From NCBI GenBank assembly GCA_033064195.1, contig JARBJD010000011.1, forward strand, positions 248,001 to 312,000: a DNA stretch of 64,000 nt, in the 5' to 3' direction. The translations under genes were made by a program, and so were the position numbers. This document shows positions 36,575 through 49,600 of the stretch, one piece after another (position 1 is the first letter of the stretch; each line of letters begins with the position of its first letter). The notes under the pieces were generated by a model that saw only the letters and a program-made list of their open reading frames with translations, was not told where the DNA came from and made no database searches. This DNA comes from Blattamonas nauphoetae (taxonomy: Eukaryota > Preaxostyla > Oxymonadida).

Positions 36575-39500
36575 TCACACGAATTCCGGATTCTCGATGT
36601 ACTCATCGCTATGGTCCTGTTCAGTAGGTTTGGCGATGATGACAGCTGGCCTTTCCTTTGTCTCCTCGTCTGGCTGGTAGACTGGGCCATCTCTGTCTGT
36701 TTGTGTGACTCGATCTTGGTCATCGGTGAGTTGAACTTGCATTTGCTTGAGTTCCTCTTCCTTATCTTTCTTCTTTGAGCTTTTATCTGGGGCGTCAGCG
36801 GTTGCTTCCACTGTTCCATCAAATGTGAACGGATTCAGAGTCTTCCAGTCATTAAACTTCTTCTTTGAGCGCATCTGAAAAAGAGAAAAAATGATCTCAA
36901 CACAATGAAACATACACGACAGCAGATGATGATGATTATGAGAGCAACGATGGCTACTGCAATGGACACGCTGATGATAATGATCATGATGATAAGGTTG
37001 TTCGAAGAATTCGGCATTTTGGGCAGTTTGAAGCTGAACGAAGTGAGCGGCGCATGTTGAGATGTTGGAGAGTCGATGAAGAAATGGCAATCTAGTTCGG
37101 TTTCCGATGGAAGAGTCGATGTGAATGTGAAAGAACAAGAATTTTCATCAGGACACAAGAAACTGTCCAGTGGAATTAAAGCATTGGCGAGGAGTGAAGA
37201 GTGTTCGCTGACTTCGACTGAGAGACCACAAGGGAGAAGAGTCGATCCTTTCAGGTCAACTTCAAACACACGTTTTCCCTTGGATGATTTCAGTGTGCAT
37301 TGGACCAGCTTGGTGAGTGTGGGTGAGAAGAAGTACGACGGTCTTCCTTTGAGTCCAGTCACTTCACAGTCTTTATCGGCAAGAATCCAGAGAGACGAGA
37401 GGGATTGCGAAGGGTCATCATCATCATCTCCCGAATTTGTGTCTTCGTCCCACATTTTGTAGAAAGTCATTGTTGCACCAGAACACTGAATACGCTCTTG
37501 TCTTGATGGGAATTTCAAATAAGTTATTCCATTTCTTTCAATTTCCACGTTCTCCCAATCAACTTTTCCAGATGTTGCAGAAAATGGGAGGCGGTTATTG
37601 TTTTTGAAAGTGCTGTTGGCGATGGTGAGACTTGTTGACTCGATATTGATCAGCGAAGTTGAAAAAGTGCAAATTGGATCATCTTCGTTTGCTGAGGCGA
37701 CTTTTGATGTCGTTTTGGTGTCTGACAATGTAAAGTCGTTTATTGTTCCCGAAGATTCCTTGAGGAAAATTAAGACAAGAGAATCGTTAAGTTGGATGTT
37801 TTGGAGAGAACAGTTCTGACACGTGATAATGCCACTTAATCCGGTGATGAAAGCATAAGAAAGAGCAGAGGTTGTCGAACTAACTTTAATATTGTCTAAT
37901 TTAAGTGTCGAATCTGTGAGTCGGATGAATGTTGTGACGGAAGCTGAACATTCATCAAGAGTGATATTGATCGAATTGATTTCTGATGAATCTGCTGAGC
38001 AAATAATGACCTGAGATGATGAATCTTGGACTTTTGAATGGATGTTTTGGAGGTTTGGAGTTCCACTGTCAGAGTAACTCGTGAGAACAAACTGGTTAAG
38101 AGTGATGCTTCGAGTCACTGTGATCTGTGAGCGAATTTCGATTGTTCGAATGAGCGATTCTAAGTCAAGTGCTTTCTCGAGAGTCTTACATGGTGCCATT
38201 TCTGTTCCACAATCATCGGAGTCTGACCCGGATGAATCGACAACGATTGTCTTTTGGGGCGGTGTCGGGAAGAACAGAGAATTGAAAGTAATCTCTTTGT
38301 CGAGTTTGTCATCGAAGACAACAAAAGCAAGGCCAGTTGACTGTGAAGAGTATGTACCACTGAAACGATCGATCGAGATTGATTCCGAAGATGATGAAAC
38401 CAAATAGAGCATAATTCCTGTCCCTGCGTGACAGTTTGAATCGAATGACGACGAAGTGAATGTGAATGACACTGAAAAGAGAATAAGAAAAGGGCGAAAA
38501 CACACCTGAGTTCCGGCTCACATGATGAGTCTGGGATTCATCTACAAACACACAACCACCTCTCGATATGGGTGCAGTAACAGAGCAATTATTAAATGTA
38601 AGCTTGTTCAGGTTCAGAACGGATCCATCACGTAGGGATGCCCCAATCACTCCACCGTTGAGGAGTCCACCATCAACAGAACTATCCACCTTAGATTTGA
38701 TGTTACGGAATTTGATATTGTCAACTTTGACATCGACTTTTGCATCTGACTTGATGGACAAGAAAGCTCCATGGGTGGTGAACGAACCGTCACTGGTACT
38801 GACAAGGCTCGTTCTTGACGTGCGAACCAGTGTGCTGACATTTGATGAGAGAATCTGAATTTTCCCTGCTTCGACATCGATTAATGAGCAATCTTGAAGA
38901 GAGATGGAATTGATGGTGGTTGAATCAACGGAACTGTCCCCAAAGACACGGAGGAGAGGGTTGACACAGATGGTTCGAGTGGAAAGAGCATTGACAATAC
39001 ATCGATCAATGACGAGAGATCCAGATTTTCCAACGATAAACATTGCAGCTGCAAAGTCAACATTGGCATGTAGCCTGGGTGTTGGTGATAAATTGGACGA
39101 AGTTGTGACACCACCAGCCATGGTAAGCGTTAGTGTTTTGATCGTCGTTGAACCAGCCCCGATCAGAAGACCATACGACGAGGATGTGGTTGGTCCTACC
39201 AACTTGCTTTGGACTTTCCCAAGGATGATCAGATTCATTGGATTGAGCCCACCCCACGTGCCAATGTCAACGGCCATGAGAATCAATTCAGTGGGGTCGG
39301 AAACGATGATACTTTTTTGGTCGGAAGTGAGTGTCCTCGCCGACGTGATTGCTGCCTTCATCGAGGCGCATGGGATGACCCCGCTCTTTCCACAACCAAC
39401 ATTGTTGTTTCCTTCAGTGCTGCTCACTGTGATGATAGACTGGAATAAAGTTGTAATTTCGAAGGGAGTGCTGATATTGTGTGAGTGGTATGCGATGTAC

Positions 39501-42500
39501 TGATTGGATTCTGTCGGAAGAGTGTAGTCGAACTGAGGTTGCTGCAGCTGAGTATACATGTCAGAGCAATCAACTGCAAAGACAGCACCGTTAACAGCAG
39601 AGCACACACGGAAGACGAGTGTAGACAGAACAAACGATCCTTCATTACTCTCGTCAAGGACAAGTCCGATGGCCCCACCTTTCCCTTTAGGAGCTGTGCA
39701 GGCAGTGAAATACGACTCGACCACCGACATGGAAGCGTTCTTTGTCAGAGAAACATAGAGACATCCGCCAAACGCGGAAGCACCGGATGCTGAGGATGAA
39801 TTGAAGTCGCTGTCTGAGATGAGGATTGACGGACAGATGGGATCGTCTGGGGGAGTGATACTGTTTGTGATGCGCATGACGCTTCCTTTCTTTCCAGAGC
39901 TTACAACAGTGTGGACAGAATTTGCGATCCATTTAACTCTGCCACAATCATCACCAATTAGGAGAGCGGAGTCAGATTTGATTGAGATATTGTTGATCTT
40001 CGACCCCTGAACAATGAGTGAGGATGTTGAACCGATGGCTGAGATGAGTCCTGTTGTCGCTGTCAATTCAATGGAGGAGAGAGTAAGTCCGTTCAGACTG
40101 ATTGTACTTTTTCCTTTTGCGCAGATCAATGGAGTGTCAGTAACTTTCAGGTTGGAGAGTTCGAACGTTGTAACGAGAAGAGAGCCTCCTGTTGTGCAGA
40201 CGATTCCGAAGTTGATGGAGTTTGAGACAGCATTGGACATGACTCCTCGGCACACGAAGGAGCAGCCAGCGAGGACGAGTTGGCCATCTCGAACGAGGAA
40301 GAGGTTGCTTCGATGGAGAAATTCAGGAGCAGACAAGGTCAGTTGTGTAAATGTCACCAGACCTGCGGTTGAAATCATCCCATTGTCAGGAACATTGTTG
40401 ACTTGCCACGTGTCCAGCATCACAAATCGTAAAGTTGCGGTGGAACCCTTTGGATTGAATGCATATTCACCCTCGCCAATGACGTCGATTCCAAAACAAT
40501 CGACAGTGCTGTCAATGAGAAACATCTTTTGAGATTCGGTTTGAGGAATAGTGACAGCTGTGTTGATGGTTGAACAAGGATCGTTGTCCGATCCACATGG
40601 AAGTTCGGATGATCCAGTGGTCGAGATGTAGACGACACTCCGAATGACGTCCATCACGGAGAGGAGATTTATGATTGATGGGAATTCAAGATCTTGTCCT
40701 TGGAGGGCGTTTTGACCAAGACTGGACTTGTCGAAGGAGAATTGAGACGAAGAGATGATCGAGATTAGGGACGTGGACTTCACAAAGATTGCTGTTCCGT
40801 ACTGAGAAGTACAACGAGAGAACCGAAGCGAGGTAAACTGGAATGTTTTGGCAGACGTGTCGAGGTAGAGGACCCCGCCGTAGCTTGGGATCCCGTCGAG
40901 AGTGATTTGGGTGAAGTTGGAGTCAGCGAGGGTGAGGAAGGACGTGGTTGTGTTGAGGTTGGCATAGATGACTCCGCCATACCCCGACCATCCGAGCAAT
41001 TTCGGATTGGCGTGAACTTCGATCTCTTCGAAGACGCATCTCTTGATCGAGACAGTTGGAGAGACTGTCTCGGTGTCGAATTGTTCGATGTGGAGGAAGG
41101 CACTGTTTAGTAAGACCTGTTTCTTCTCAAGTGGCAGGGTGACTGTTTCGTTATTTGTTCGGACAATGTTCGAGATATTTGAGTCGGAGATGGTGAGGGA
41201 TCCTCCACTGACAAGCATAACTGGGACGTTGAGGAGATTGAGTTCAGTGAACGATGAATGTTCGATCAACGTTGTTCCCTCAGTCATGACAAACATGAAT
41301 GGATACGTAATATTGTTTGTTTTGCCAGATGAAGGCGTTGTCGTTGTGATTGTGCATGACTTCAGTGAGAGAGAAGATCCTTGTGGGACGACAGCGAAGA
41401 ATCCAATGTCCTTGGCAGATGGTTGAGATTTGGGGGTCAGATTAATGAGGAGCTGGAGCGAATTGAAAGTCAGTGATCCCACAACGATGAAGACTGATGA
41501 TTGATCGATGTTTTGGATACCGGTTGTCTTGTCACCGGAAACGTCGACTGTTCCGATAACAATGACATCTGATTCTGAAAGGATGCTGCCTGCCACGATG
41601 GTCACAAGAGTTCTTTCTCCCATGTGAGATTGTAGGAGCCTTCCCAACGTGAGACATGCCGTGTCCACGGTCTTGCCACATGTGTCTGAATCGTGTCCTG
41701 ACGAAGAGACAAAATAGTCGGTAGTGTCGAATTCTGACAGAGCATGCGGGGAGGACATGTCACTGCCGATGTACACTGCAAAGTCATCTGAATTGTCAGA
41801 GTAATCAAACTTGAATTCCCGGAGAATTAAAGCTGGGGCTTCATCCGTGCAGACAATTCCTATCTTCGACCCTTTGACAGACGAGCACGACGTGAACGTT
41901 AGCGACAATAGAGACATCACTGAGGTGAATCCACCAGAGAGATCCAGACAAATTGCGCCACCAATGCCTGCTGCACCAGTTGCACGGCACGTCGAGAAAG
42001 TGCAGCCAGAAATGACGAGTGACGCGGACTGTTGGAGCGAGGCGTGGATTGCACCTCCTCGACCGATGGCAGACGATGCTGAGCACTGACTGAATATTGT
42101 GTCGACGACTTTCAGCGATGAGAATGAGCGTAGGAAAACGTTGACTGCACTCCCATCACCGATATCACACGTGAGGTTGGCAAAAGACGATTGTGTGATG
42201 GTCATCGAGGAAAATTCCGGTCCACATACGAAAGAAGCATCGCTTTTTAGATGAGAAGCTGATACATCCCTCATTGAGATGGTCGATTTCCCAACAATCA
42301 AAATAATGCCTTTCGTGGAATCTGTTTCCAAGTAAGATCCGATGAGGCCGTCGATAGAGACTGCAGCAGATTCATCCGCTTTGATGAGGCAGGCAGGGAA
42401 TTTGGTGGAGGATTCGACAACAACTCGGTTCCTTCCATAAAGAATGTGCGAGGCATCGAGTGTTTCGATGATGAGGTCTCCTCCAGACGTGTGGATGAAC

Positions 42501-45500
42501 GTGGATTCAATTCGTCTGTCTTCGTTGATGCAGGACACCGCGCAGGAAGAGAGAGTCAACGTTCCTGACAGGTGATGGAAAAGAGAAGTTCGGACAGCAC
42601 CGAGGTTACATGTTTGCGTGAAGTGGATGTTTGAGAAAGTTGTGTCTTCTAGAACAACCAACATCCCATCTTCAGTTCCCGATTGTTCTTCGCTTTCTGT
42701 GACGGCTGGAGACAGACATTCAAAGATGGCTTTTGCTGAACCCTGATTCTGAATTCTGAGAGACTTGATTCCTGTCATCCGAATGACAGCATTGCTGATG
42801 ACTGAATCGATGATGATCATGTCGATTGTATCGTCTGGGCCCATCACCGCTCCTGATTCCTGGGCAGCGGTAAAGGCAGAGGCGAAGGTTCTGCAAGGTA
42901 CTGCTTCAGTACCGCACTCTTCCTCAGAACCAGATGATGATAGATAGAATGAAACAGTGGTCTTGAAGAGAGAAAGGATCGGAACAGCACTCGATGATGT
43001 GAGATTGCATGCGAGCATATCGTTTGCATTGTCATTGAGGAATGACTTGTCAAAGCGCATTGAATTGATATTTTTATCGATGGATGGCATTGCCACTATC
43101 ATGCTTTTTGCGACCTTCGCAGAGCAGCCAACGAAATTCAAACCTCGAAAAGTGAACGCTTGGGTGGACTTTTGGGATACAAAACAGATCGCTCCAGCAA
43201 CGCTTTGTTCTGCTGGAATGATGAAACAGTTTGTGAATTTCGAATTGCTGACATCCACGTTGGCTGAGGAGGCGTTGAGAGAAATGAATATGCAGCCGCC
43301 GCAGACAGTGACTGACTTATCCAAAGATTCAACACTACACGATGCAAAAGTGGTGTTGTCAACAATAAGTGACGCAGTATCGAGCATTTCGGCGTGGATC
43401 GCAGAACCAAAGGCTGCTGGAAATGGAGGGGATGGGACGAGAGAATCTGAATTCGCAGTTGAGGTAGATTGGGTGAGGACAGATGTGACAGCGTTGAAAG
43501 ATGAATCAGTTAGATCAAGGCTTCCTGTATCTTGGGTTTTGATGCAACTTGTGTCCCGGAATTTTAAATTAGAAAACTGGCATCTTGTGAGATGGGCGTT
43601 TCCAGCAGAAACGAGCAGGAATGGGATGGACGACGCCAGTTTCGACTTCTGCAAGTCGCTCTGCACGGTGCAAAATCGCAAGGAGAGTTTCGACGACACA
43701 CCTTCAACCGAAATGAACGATGCAGACAGGAAGTTTTGGCACACGGCTGCAGAGTTGGACTGGGTGCTGTCAGTTCCTGTGATGGAGAATGCGAGTTGGG
43801 AGATGGTGACTTCGCCAGATGCGACAGTCAGAACAGCCGAACAGGACGAACTTGAAGCGGAGAGTACTGCTCCGGCCTCTGCCTCGAGAGTGAGGGTGAG
43901 TCCTGTCAGGAAGATACAGGAGTCGGAGTATTCTCCTGATTTGACCGATGCTTGGCAGGATGTCAGAGGGGTTTTGCGGAGTTCTGACACAAAACGAGAG
44001 AGTGTGGCGCATGGAACTGCGCTGTTGGATGTGAATCCAGTTGAGAATCCTCCACATCCGTCTGTGTCGGTTCCTTGTGTTGATATGATGTGGGGCACAT
44101 TTTCAGGATCTTGAAGAATGTCAGAATATCCAGTCTGCCCGATGCATACACGTGGTTGACTACTTGTGGATGTGGAGCCAGTGAGGAGAGTACGGATCGA
44201 GTCTTTGCTGATGGTGCTCATGTAGAAGTAGAGGTCGAGGGCGGTGGTCGATGACGGGCTCTCCACAAAGTTGTCAAAGACGCAGTTTTCGATGGTCAGC
44301 AATGAAACGTCTGTTTTGTAGAATGTTGCAGCTCCTCCCGAGCCGCCCGCGTGGTTGTGCGTGAACGTGGAGAGCCTGAATGTGATGGTCGACGAGAGAT
44401 CAGCACTCACAGCTCCTCCATCCGTCTTCGCCTCGTTTTCGGTGAACGTGGTGCGGACAACTTCGAGGTCTGCGCCGTAACAAGCGATGGCTCCTCCACC
44501 CCCGTCCGACTTGGAATACGAAATGCGGCTCTCCATGACTGACGCGAAGCCCTTCACAAAATAAAGCACGCCGCCGTTTTTGGTGGCAGAGTTGGAGACG
44601 AAGTCGGATTCGGCGATGTTGACAGTCCCGCCGGCGAGGTAGATGCATCCTCCGCCCAAATTGGCGTGAGTGCTGCGGCAGCTGCGGAATGTGCAGGAGG
44701 AGATGGTCACTGTGCTCGTGGTGTCAACGTACAGACACCCGCCTTCGTAGTCGCCTGTGGTGATGGACTGGAACTGATCTTCTTGAAATACTTTAGAATC
44801 GGATCCTACTATCCATTGTCGAGTGGTGAAAACTTCATTCGGAACAGTTGAGTCCGGGCTTGATGTTGGTGAAGACGATAAACGAGAACCATGAGTAAAC
44901 GTTGAATTTTTGCAATAGAAATTTCCGGGAAGGTTGAAGTCGCGCAATATGGTTCCGTACAGTGGGGATTCACAATTGGAAACATCACACCTAATCATTC
45001 GCTGATGAATTTGATATGAGTCGTATTGTTTGGTATTGGCTGTTCTACTGATGTTAGCAAACGCCGAAGAGGAAATGGAAGTCTCTAAGGATTGTGCAAC
45101 TGAGGTCAATCGTTCAAAAGAAGATAAAAATCCATCGTGTGTGACAATTATCGATGACGAGATTGAACACGATGATAAAACGATTTCATGGCAAAATTTA
45201 GGGAAATTTAAGGGATCAACAATTGTTAGGGTTGGGAGAAGTGAGGCTTTACCTGGGAGAATGGTCGTTTCGACGAGGGAGAGAGTGGATCGAGAGTCTG
45301 AATCGATATTGTCGTTCAGGCGGAAAGGAGACGTTATTTCTATTGTGAATATGATACACTTTGTCATTGAAAGAGATGAAGATTGGACAGAAGCAACATG
45401 ATGCGCCAGAGAACCCAAAACAGTCGAAGTTGTGCGTTCCTTAGAATTTTGGTGATAAGGAGACTCTACCGGAATCTCTCTGAGATTAAAAGCTATTTCA

Positions 45501-45826
45501 TAAAAATGGACTGTTGAGTTTTGGAGATTGAATATCGATGGGGGTCTTTCAAGATCAAAAGTGTCTGCGTCGATTTCTGGGGCAATGGTTGAATTGTTTA
45601 ATCCTCCAATAGAGAAATATCGGTTCACTAAATCAATTGAAGTACCGATGCTCACCGAATTTGACGGAAGGATCATATTGGACTGATTGTGTTGTTGGAA
45701 AGAATCGAAGAGAGAATTAGAGAATTTGAGAATTTCTGGTCGATACAGATTTGGTGCTGGCAAGGACAAGTGAGCAGCATCAATTGAGGCAAGTGCATGG
45801 AGTGAATTCAGTAGGATCAAAATCAT
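36575..45826 (-). CDS. Giant surface protein with six right-handed beta-helix modules and one membrane anchor
   Basis: Exons 45826-38506, 38471-36916 and 36874-36575 give 3,058 aa; introns are 34 and 41 nt. The start at 45826 opens a signal peptide (MILILLNSLHALASIDA); an earlier in-frame ATG would overlap the divergent neighbour. The body is pectin-lyase-like beta-helix with many short rungs (for example NNSTFKNN, SSCTFRSC, GGAIACYG). A header of the form V-S/D-S-x-G...CG...PC-x-T recurs six times near 44,070, 42,940, 41,715, 40,620, 39,425 and 38,240, about every 365-410 residues. A Thr/Asn-poor hydrophobic helix (IIMIIIISVSIAVAIVAL, about residue 2,930-2,957) precedes a 99-residue cytosolic tail rich in Lys, Glu and Gln that ends NPEFV. 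The likely role is adhesion or binding of carbohydrate at the cell surface, inferred from fold only. Confidence 0.86.
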
Positions 45827-45907
45827 GGAACTTGATACTGGGTCGATCTTCGTCAGATTTCTTGTGTGAGGAAATCTGCTCGAGCTCCTGCTCATCTCAC
45901 GTAAATC

Positions 45908-46248
45908 ATGGCACACAAGAAATGTACCACAATTGGAGGAATATTAATCGCATTATTTGGCCTTTTTCCCCTAATCTACTCATTCACATATGCACCTCGA
46001 TACCGGGAAAATATCACAGTTCAAGGCTGGGGAATTTTTGTCCTAGCTACGTATACTCCAGCATTCCTGTCAGGAATCATTTGGATTGTGACAGGACTCA
46101 TGATTTTCTCCATTGGGTTTGTTCTCCTTTCCATAGTTTCCATTTTATTCTACTCAAAACGTTTATCGTCAGATACATGTTTCCGGATGTTGCGGACGAG
46201 AAAAAGAAAGCAAAAGAAGATGGCGATGAATCAGAAAAGGAAGATTAA
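45908..46248 (+). CDS. Small two-pass membrane protein, unknown (94 aa)
   Basis: Exons 45908-46116 and 46173-46248 join across a 56-nt intron. The first exon encodes MAHKKCTT and two hydrophobic helices (GGILIALFGLFPLIYSF and FLSGIIWIVTGLMIFSIG) with a short loop. The second encodes an acidic-basic tail (DEKKKAKEDGDESEKED). Reading through the intron gives a longer hydrophobic run that ends with a basic tail; the spliced form is preferred because of the pyrimidine-AG end and charged tail. It lies 81 bp from the divergent start of the beta-helix gene, so the two may be expressed together. Confidence 0.58.
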
Positions 46249-46406
46249 ACCTATGATTTTTCGTGTTCGGTTCTATTGTTTATCTTGATTTAATACATGT
46301 GTGAACCCACTTCGCACACATAAACAATCTTCTTTCCGCACATCACAAACCTTATTTTCTTGAAGGGTCGTCATTCTTCTCACTCGCACTCACCTGACAA
46401 GCTCTG

Positions 46407-46580
46407 ATGAACTCACGAATTCAGTGGCCAAAAGTGACTCTGTTGATGTACAAGTCTCACAATGCAATTCACTGTGCAATTGGATACAAGAGATTGATCA
46501 AATCTGCTCCTTCCATCATTGTCTTCTCAAAGAGGGCCGATCAAGAACAAGTGATCGAGAGGCAAATAGTTTGGATCTAA
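46407..46580 (+). CDS. Small ORF, unknown (57 aa)
   Basis: A continuous ATG-led frame of 57 residues beginning MNSRIQWPKVTLLMYKSHN. It is moderately basic with a helical middle (IGYKRLIKSAPSIIVFSKR) and ends 31 bp before the PTEN start codon. The composition looks like a real protein rather than intergenic sequence. I recognise no family. It could instead be an upstream exon or an upstream ORF of the PTEN gene. Confidence 0.35.
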   Translation: MNSRIQWPKVTLLMYKSHNAIHCAIGYKRLIKSAPSIIVFSKRADQEQVIERQIVWI

Positions 46581-46611
46581 CTCTCTGCTTAATTTTTTCA
46601 TATCATTTTCG

Positions 46612-49600
46612 ATGTCAGTGTTTAAGGCAATCCGAAAACAGGTATCTGGAAAACGAAATAGATACCAAAAGGACGGATTTGATCTTGATTTAACATATAT
46701 CACTCCTCAACTGATAGGTGTGCGATTCTGCCTCACACTTCACTTTTTCTGGAAATTTATCTCGTTATTCATCATTTTTCTTGTCTATACCATGACCACA
46801 CAGCTATGGGATTGCCTTCGGAAGGACTTGAAAGTGCCTACCGAAATCCAATCGATGAAGTCGCTCAATTCTTTGATTCGAAGTACCCTGGCCATTATCT
46901 GATTCTCAATCTCTCCCAATTGGATTATAATACCGATAAATTCCATGGACGAGTCCTTGATCTAGGGTTTCCTGATCACCATCCTCCTCCTCTCCCAAAA
47001 CTCTTCAAAATATGTGAAGCAATGAAACAGTATCTTGATAGAGATCAGCGTAATGTGATTGGAGTTCATTGTAAGGTCTGTCACCTTCGTTTCTTTTTAT
47101 TTGAAATATCAAAAGGCTGGAAAAGGACGAACAGGAGTCGCAATTACCTGCTATTTTCAATATGTTGGGACGTACGGGACCGCAATTGATGCAATGAATG
47201 AATTTGCAATGAAAAGAGCAAATGACCTCCGAGGTGGAGTTGCCGTCCCGTCACAAAGGCGGTACGTCATGTATTTTGAAAAAATATTGAAACGAGAGGT
47301 CTACCCTGTGTATACACCCATCAAGGTGTGTTCTCCTCTCGTTTTCTCAACTTTCTCGTCCATACCATTGAATCTAAGATTGTCTCGATTTCAATGAACA
47401 CTGTTCCGAACGCTGACAAAGAGGGAGGCTTCTGCCCCGTCTTCACAGTGCTCTGCAACGATCGTCTTGTGTACCACTCCTTATTTTCATCACCACGTCA
47501 CGGATCGCTGATCGGAGACGGGTCGCATCAACCAATCACTGCCGACACCATCCACATCCCGAACTACTACAAACACTACGACTCTCTCGTCAAAATGCGG
47601 TGCTCCTGCATCGTCTCTGGCGACGTCCTTATTACGTTCTACCACCTCACCCAGCCAAGCCACAGCCAGCTCGTGCGGTATGTGCAGTCTCTCACCGAGA
47701 ACGGAGCGGCACCACACCCGCCCAATCCTAGCCTTGTGAAGCTGTGGAGGCTGTCGTTCAACACAGCCATGCACGAACCAGACACGCTTCTCTCTCTCTT
47801 CGCCGAGGATCTGGATGGGCCGAAGCACGTGACGTTCTCTGGATCGCAGATGAACAGGCCGAAAGGGAGTGTCAGAAAGAACGAGGAAGTGTTCCGTCTG
47901 GATCTGATGTTTGGCGGAACAAACGCGCGCGAAAGAGAACAGATCCACATTGAGCGGATCCCGTGGGATGTCTGCTTTCATTTCTTTCATTTTCTCATCT
48001 TCAGAACCTCCTCCCTCCCATCCCAAACTCTTTTCGGGCAGCCCCTCCCGGTTCCTCTCTCATGTGTCCGTCACTCCCTCAGCCAGTCTCATCAATCGTC
48101 CACACTCTTTCTCCCTTCCAGTACTCGTTCGTCCATCCCTCTCTTGTTTTGTCGATGTCTCGTGCCGGTCGTTGGATCGCGCTCGGAGGTCCAGGTGGGT
48201 CTCTTCTCATTTTCGACGTGAAAACAGGACGGACCGTACGGAACACGAGTCGGCAGAAGGAAGAGCACGACATGCAGGACAGTGTGAACAATTACTGTCT
48301 CGTGAATCTCAACAATGTGGGAGGGATCACTTCGATGACCTGGAAGACGAAGAAGGTGAACAGGGGAGAGTTGGGGTACGAGGAGAGAGAAGGAGGAGAG
48401 GCTTGGCACCGACAGATGCAGCTGAAGGAGGATCGAGCAAAACGGACTCCATCGCCAGCACGGGCACGATCTGATTCACATCCATCTCCGCCTGTTGCAT
48501 CTCCGCCGGATCTTTTGAGTGTTACACTCGACCAGTCTTCGCCTCTCACTTACTTGTCGTTCCCCGTTATCGACGAGGTCCCAACCACTCTGTTTGTGGG
48601 GACGCAGTGTGGGAGAGTGGAAATCTTTGTGACCGAGTTACTCTGTGAGGACAGAGACGACTCGGCATCACAGCACGGATTTCCTTCCACATCGCTCATC
48701 GTCCGTCGCTACACATCCGTCCAGATATGCTCCCCCACAATGGCCGTCTCGTCGTTGTTCACCTTGCGCTCCATGTCGCAACTGATGATCGGCTGTGAGG
48801 ACGGCCAGGTCATCTTGTGGGATTCGTCAACAGCACGTCTTGTCCAATTCCACTCTCACACTGGCCAAGTCGCGAAGATCCAGGCAGTCGAGTCAATGCA
48901 CATCACACCATCCAAAGAGGACATCAATGATTGGCGTCTATCAACGTCGACGAGGAACTTGCAGTGGAATGTGCAATCTTCTCTGAAGCCAGCACTCGAG
49001 TCATCGCGACTGGCCATGTCGTCCTCAGAAGAGACATCTGAAACCAATGATCACCCTCTCTTGTTCAATCAGCTCCATTCTTCTCAGCCAGTTGACAACC
49101 ACGTCTCTCCCATCGCCTCTCCATCTCCGCCATCCTCACAAGCCTCACAAGGCCCCTTCTCCAGCTCGATGCTCTCGACCTCTCCGAGCCAACCGCACAG
49201 CATCCGGACCCCTCCTCTCCCACCACCCGTTTTTGGGTATGTCCAACGTGATGGTATTTATGTGGAGAACAAACAGAAGCCATCAGAAAACAAGCTTGTC
49301 AACGACGTGGCTTCTCTTGGATCAACATGGGATTCAGTGGATGCCGACTTCTCAGTTGATGGTGAGAGCACAACAGATGATTCCAGTTCTGACGAAGACC
49401 ACATCCGACGATACGCCAAACGAACAAAACTCAATCGAAATAAGAGCTCAGACAGCTTATCAGAAGAAGAGGAAGAGGAGGAGAGTGAGTGGGAGACAGA
49501 TGAAGAGGAAGACAGTGACATGACACATCTGCTCAGCACAATCAAACATATCTCATCCGAAAAGAAAGAAAAGGAAGCTCAGGTCCGTCAGAAAAAAGCA

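Noticed and set aside
42957-44114. 385-codon plus-strand frame inside the beta-helix gene
   Set aside because: It is antisense to beta-helix modules with the signature header; composition is a mirror of Ser/Thr-rich coding sequence.
47328-48221. A longer PTEN C-terminus by reading through 47970
   Set aside because: The frame enters a pyrimidine-rich run typical of an intron and overlaps the WD40 frame; splicing gives a better protein.
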